Shown piece by piece: positions 61,801 to 64,000 of a stretch of 64,000 nucleotides of DNA. A program made the translations under genes and the position numbers. Source of the DNA: Algibacter sp045066735 (GTDB taxonomy: Bacteria > Bacteroidota > Bacteroidia > Flavobacteriales > Flavobacteriaceae); the NCBI RefSeq assembly GCF_045066735.1, contig NZ_JBISHH010000004.1, forward strand, positions 139,909 to 203,908, given 5' to 3'. The notes below the pieces were generated by a model that did not search any database, was not told the DNA's origin, and was given only the letters and a program-made list of their open reading frames with translations. Each line of letters begins with the position of its first letter. Position 1 is the first letter of the stretch.

Positions 61801-64000
61801 TGCTGTTGCTTGTAAGAATATAACAGTTGAGTTGGATAATACGGGCGTGGCTACAATTGTACCTGGAGATATAGATGATGGGTCTAGCGATTGTAGTGGC
61901 CTTGGCTCTACATCATTATCACAATCAATATTCGACTGTTCTAATTTGGGAGATAATAATGTAACCCTAACAGTTATTGATAATGTAGGAAACGAAGAAT
62001 CTTGTACAGCAGTAGTAACAGTTTTAGATACTGTTAAGCCTACAGTGATATGTCAAGACTTTACTGCACAATTAGATACTACCGGAAATGTAACAATTAC
62101 CACAGCAAATATTGATAACGGTAGTAGTGATGCTTGTGGAATAGACACAATAACTTTAGATGTTACTACTTTTAACTGTGATAACATTGGAAACAACGCC
62201 GTTACTTTAACGGTTACAGATTTAAATGGCAATTCAGATTCATGTACAGCAAATGTAACTGTTGAAGATAATGTAGCTCCTACAGCGCTTTGTCAAGCTA
62301 TAACTGTTCAACTTGATGCCACTGGTAATGCTAGTATAACTGCTGATCAAATTGATAATGGTTCTACAGACGCTTGTGGAATTGCTTCACTTGCGCTTGA
62401 TATTACCACATTCGATTGTACCAGCGTAGGTGACAATACTGTTGAATTGACAGTTACAGATAATAATGGAAATTCTTCAATATGTACTACTACTGTAACA
62501 GTTGAAGATAATGTACCTCCTACAGCACTTTGTCAAGCAATAACAGTGCAATTAGATAATACGGGTAATGCTTCAATTACACCAAATCAAATAGATAATG
62601 GTTCTATAGATTCATGTGGAGTTGACACACTCACCTTAGATATTACAACATTCGATTGTTCTAATATTGGAGACAATACAGTTGAATTAACAGTAACTGA
62701 TATAAATGGAAACTCTGCAACATGTACTACTACAGTAACGGTTGAAGACAACATTCCTCCTACTGCAATTTGCCAACCTCTTACAGCACAACTAGATGCT
62801 ACAGGCAATGTTACTATAACCCCAGAAAGTGTAAATAATGTATCTACAGATGCTTGTGGTATTCAATCACTATCATTAGATAAAACAACATTTGATTGCT
62901 CTAACATTGGAGACAACACTGTAGAATTAACGGTAACTGATAATAACGGAAATTCTGCAACTTGCACTACTATCGTAACCATTGAAGATAATGTAGCACC
63001 AGAAGTGTTATGTAAAGATGTTACTGTTCAATTATCAGGTGAAGGTTTTGTAACTATTTTACCTTCAGATATTGATAATGGCTCTTTTGATACTTGTGCT
63101 GATATAACAATGAGCGTTTCGCCTAGTGTTCTAGAATGTTCTAACGTTGGTGATAACACGGTTACATTAACTGTAACAGACGAAGACGGAAATCAAAATA
63201 CATGTACTGCAACAGTAACGGTAGAAGATATTACACCACCAACAGCAATATGCCAAGCTATAACAGTACAATTAGATGCTACTGGTAATGCAACAATAAC
63301 TCCAGACCAAATAGAAAATGGATCAACAGACTCATGTGGGCTAGATACATTTGCATTAGACATAACTACCTTTGATTGTTCTAATATTGGAGACAATACG
63401 GTTGAATTAACAGTAACTGATATTAATGGAAACTCTTCAACATGTACAACTATAGTAACGGTTGAAGACAACGTTCCTCCTACTGCAATTTGCCAACCTC
63501 TTACAGCACAACTAGATGCTACAGGCAATGTTACTATAACCCCAGAAAGTGTAAATAATGTATCTACAGATGCTTGTGGTATTCAATCACTATCATTAGA
63601 TAAAACAACATTTGATTGCTCTAACATTGGAGACAATACTGTAGAATTAACGGTAACTGATAATAACGGTAATTCTGCAACTTGTACTACTACTGTTACC
63701 ATTGAAGATAATGTAGCACCGGAAGTACTATGTAAAGATGTTACTGTTCAATTATCAGGTGAAGGTTTTGTAACTATTTCACCTTCAGATATTGATAATG
63801 GCTCTTTTGATAATTGCGGTGATATAACAATGAGCGTTTCGCCTAGTATTTTAGAATGTTCTAATGTTGGTGATAACACGGTTACATTAACTGTAACAGA
63901 TGAAGAGGGAAATCAAAATACTTGTATTGCCACAGTAACAGTAGAAGATATTACACCACCAACAGCAATATGCCAAGCTATAACAGTACAATTAGACGCT
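58865..64000 (+). CDS. Giant HYR-repeat surface adhesin (SprB/gliding-motility type), continues past right edge
   Basis: The frame is open from the ATG at 58865 to the window end: 1,712 residues and still no stop. It starts with a signal peptide (about 1-38, LLLLSVFKGYSQ). A 360-residue N-terminal domain follows (IIYAGLYWTGRSS, GYYGGWGLVVVYDNYKMKWR, MAGEGDVGVGGDRLSI). Next is a DUF11-like domain (about 400-500), then from residue 658 at least 13 complete 80-residue HYR-like repeats, each with four conserved Cys. This fits exported adhesins secreted by the type IX system; the C-terminal sorting domain must lie beyond the edge. Role: likely surface adhesion or gliding. Confidence 0.88.
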   Translation, partial: MKKIYSKQFSVFNTSLHLMCFAVLLLLSVFKGYSQVIVDFTPRQSSFNIQGDFSMIGNTNLTLADYDDTSSNGEDMIYVDIDGDTRTFNSSSSQLEFSTENGALPECSNIIYAGLYWTGRSSLDGADANDDGDGNSNTFSVTKDGTTKVFDKTKVLFKGPGFGYQEITATGIQFPDNASNNMYAAYADVTQIVIDNGGAGTYTVGDIATIEGNGYPTGYYGGWGLVVVYDNYKMKWRDITVFDGFAYVSSGGGNQFIDINGFKAVENGDVNIKFGVMAGEGDVGVGGDRLSIIIPNAGDDKDNLSTLDDNSYRDLVHPGNVDSNFFNSSIYTHGGVPGKRTPDLANNTGVDIAMFNIENSDKSLIRNGQDYTRFKYNSTQDTYIIFNATFAVDAYIPEPEGVLTATTVSGSPTSSLNPTDQAVYAIDIKNRGSEATDNTTLTIPLPDSVDPDNLDINYKTNTAYVPVTSTPTYVSTIGTNGAIVWNIGTLPVPPDPDIILASISFSLTVTTDCEFYEDRTDKFVSVNGKISGVGQTSGAPFDLTLIQGYEMSGNCIGATIAAPIVIPITYRDYVNSPPTGDAPAAVTVACGEELPLADITSVTNLRDNSGDVPTVAFVDDVSNNASPEIITRTYSISDECGNVTNVTQEITRMPSPPPTAICQDFAVTLDASGNATITADQINNGSSACSGGVTLSVSPSTFTCSNVGANTVTLTVTDEGGQTSTCTSTVTVTDDIDPVALCQNATIYLNAAGGATLDPSDIDAGSNDICGIKTLEVDKESFTCADLGSNTVTLTVTDNNDNVSTCTAEVIVEDNVPPTAICTNITIQLDASGSASIVPEDIDGGSSDNCTTITLSASQSTFDCTNLGENSVILTVTDGNNLESTCTALVTVEDNVAPEAICFSDIDVAIDSAGNASISVADINNGSTDNCSIDTITIDQTEFDCSNLGANTVTLTVTDTSGNIDTCTTTVNIVDNQGPAVACKNITVELDNTGVATIVPGDIDDGSSDCSGLGSTSLSQSIFDCSNLGDNNVTLTVIDNVGNEESCTAVVTVLDTVKPTVICQDFTAQLDTTGNVTITTANIDNGSSDACGIDTITLDVTTFNCDNIGNNAVTLTVTDLNGNSDSCTANVTVEDNVAPTALCQAITVQLDATGNASITADQIDNGSTDACGIASLALDITTFDCTSVGDNTVELTVTDNNGNSSICTTTVTVEDNVPPTALCQAITVQLDNTGNASITPNQIDNGSIDSCGVDTLTLDITTFDCSNIGDNTVELTVTDINGNSATCTTTVTVEDNIPPTAICQPLTAQLDATGNVTITPESVNNVSTDACGIQSLSLDKTTFDCSNIGDNTVELTVTDNNGNSATCTTIVTIEDNVAPEVLCKDVTVQLSGEGFVTILPSDIDNGSFDTCADITMSVSPSVLECSNVGDNTVTLTVTDEDGNQNTCTATVTVEDITPPTAICQAITVQLDATGNATITPDQIENGSTDSCGLDTFALDITTFDCSNIGDNTVELTVTDINGNSSTCTTIVTVEDNVPPTAICQPLTAQLDATGNVTITPESVNNVSTDACGIQSLSLDKTTFDCSNIGDNTVELTVTDNNGNSATCTTTVTIEDNVAPEVLCKDVTVQLSGEGFVTISPSDIDNGSFDNCGDITMSVSPSILECSNVGDNTVTLTVTDEEGNQNTCIATVTVEDITPPTAICQAITVQLDA
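60836..64000 (+). repeat. Tandem 240-bp (80-aa) HYR-like repeats, 13 complete copies and one partial
   Basis: Repeats start (at the Pro codon before the first Cys) at 60836, 61076, 61316, 61556, 61799, 62039, 62279, 62519, 62759, 62999, 63239, 63479, 63719 and 63959. Spacing is 240 bp except for one 243-bp unit (61556-61798). Each has a Cys near its start (P[TE]A[IL]C), then DACG-, FDCS- and ATCT-type Cys, and ends TVEDNVPP. Open frames on the minus strand here are shadows. Confidence 0.93.
62759..64000 (+). repeat. 720-bp higher-order repeat (three 240-bp units)
   Basis: Unit 62759-63478 is followed by 63479-64000, which is about 97% identical over the 522 visible bases. The first 150 bases are identical. 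This is a later duplication on top of the older 240-bp series. Confidence 0.9.

Noticed and set aside
60580..63528. Several minus-strand frames of 70-110 codons
   Set aside because: They recur at the 240-bp repeat period and are shadows of the adhesin frame.

Overview
The window is AT-rich chromosomal DNA from a member of the Flavobacteriaceae (Bacteroidota). The evidence is: recurrent promoters of the TTG / TAnnTTTG type, a lack of clear Shine-Dalgarno sequences, SprB/HYR-like surface adhesin repeats, TonB-plug proteins, DUF3822 and DUF3095 proteins, a fused alpha-beta 2-oxoacid dehydrogenase E1, and a DnaX without the Cys zinc module. No tRNA or rRNA genes, phage, insertion sequences or CRISPR arrays were seen. 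The genus cannot be fixed from the sequence alone.

Layout. 1-1.1 kb: a quinol-type nitric oxide reductase (cut by the left edge) with a cupin gene, a consensus promoter and a leader with two inverted repeats. 1.2-8.9 kb: YHYH lipoprotein, TonB-like outer-membrane protein, VanY-type lipoprotein, GT9 glycosyltransferase, two EamA transporters, a cold-shock-domain protein. 9-16.4 kb: secreted metallo-beta-lactamase-fold protein with EF-hands, SF2 helicase, aldo/keto reductase, two exported proteins. 17-25.4 kb: orphan ExbD, fused E1, 2OG-Fe(II) oxygenase, an eIF1-like/DUF1835/nucleoside phosphorylase/substrate-binding-protein operon, and NnrDE. 25.5-30.7 kb: the thrABC operon preceded by an unannotated 35-aa Thr/Ile-rich leader peptide and a terminator, which together form a threonine attenuator. 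30.7-38.6 kb: hybrid histidine kinase, gcvT-glsA-epimerase-pterin dehydratase, yebC, Gfo/Idh/MocA oxidoreductase, NYN protein. 38.9-42.7 kb: a tight operon with a KdsB-like cytidylyltransferase, a KdnB-like dehydrogenase, a HAD phosphatase, a CAT-fold acetyltransferase and a PlsC-like acyltransferase, which suggests surface sugar and lipid work. 43-50 kb: DUF4126, RecD-like helicase, a membrane protein/DUF3822/RsmD operon, RNase P RNA, dnaX with a TTG start. 49.7-57.8 kb: a lipoprotein gene broken by an in-frame TAA, Hsp20, a DUF3095 cyclase-like protein, miaE, a beta-barrel protein, and a polyphosphate block (ppx, ppk1, sixA-like). 58-64 kb: a possible 36-aa membrane peptide, a small exported protein and the start of a very large adhesin that runs off the right edge.

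The most notable non-coding or overlooked features are the thr attenuator, a 99-bp near-identical intergenic element present in two inverted copies about 9 kb apart, the in-frame stop in the lipoprotein gene, and a 720-bp higher-order duplication inside the adhesin repeats.
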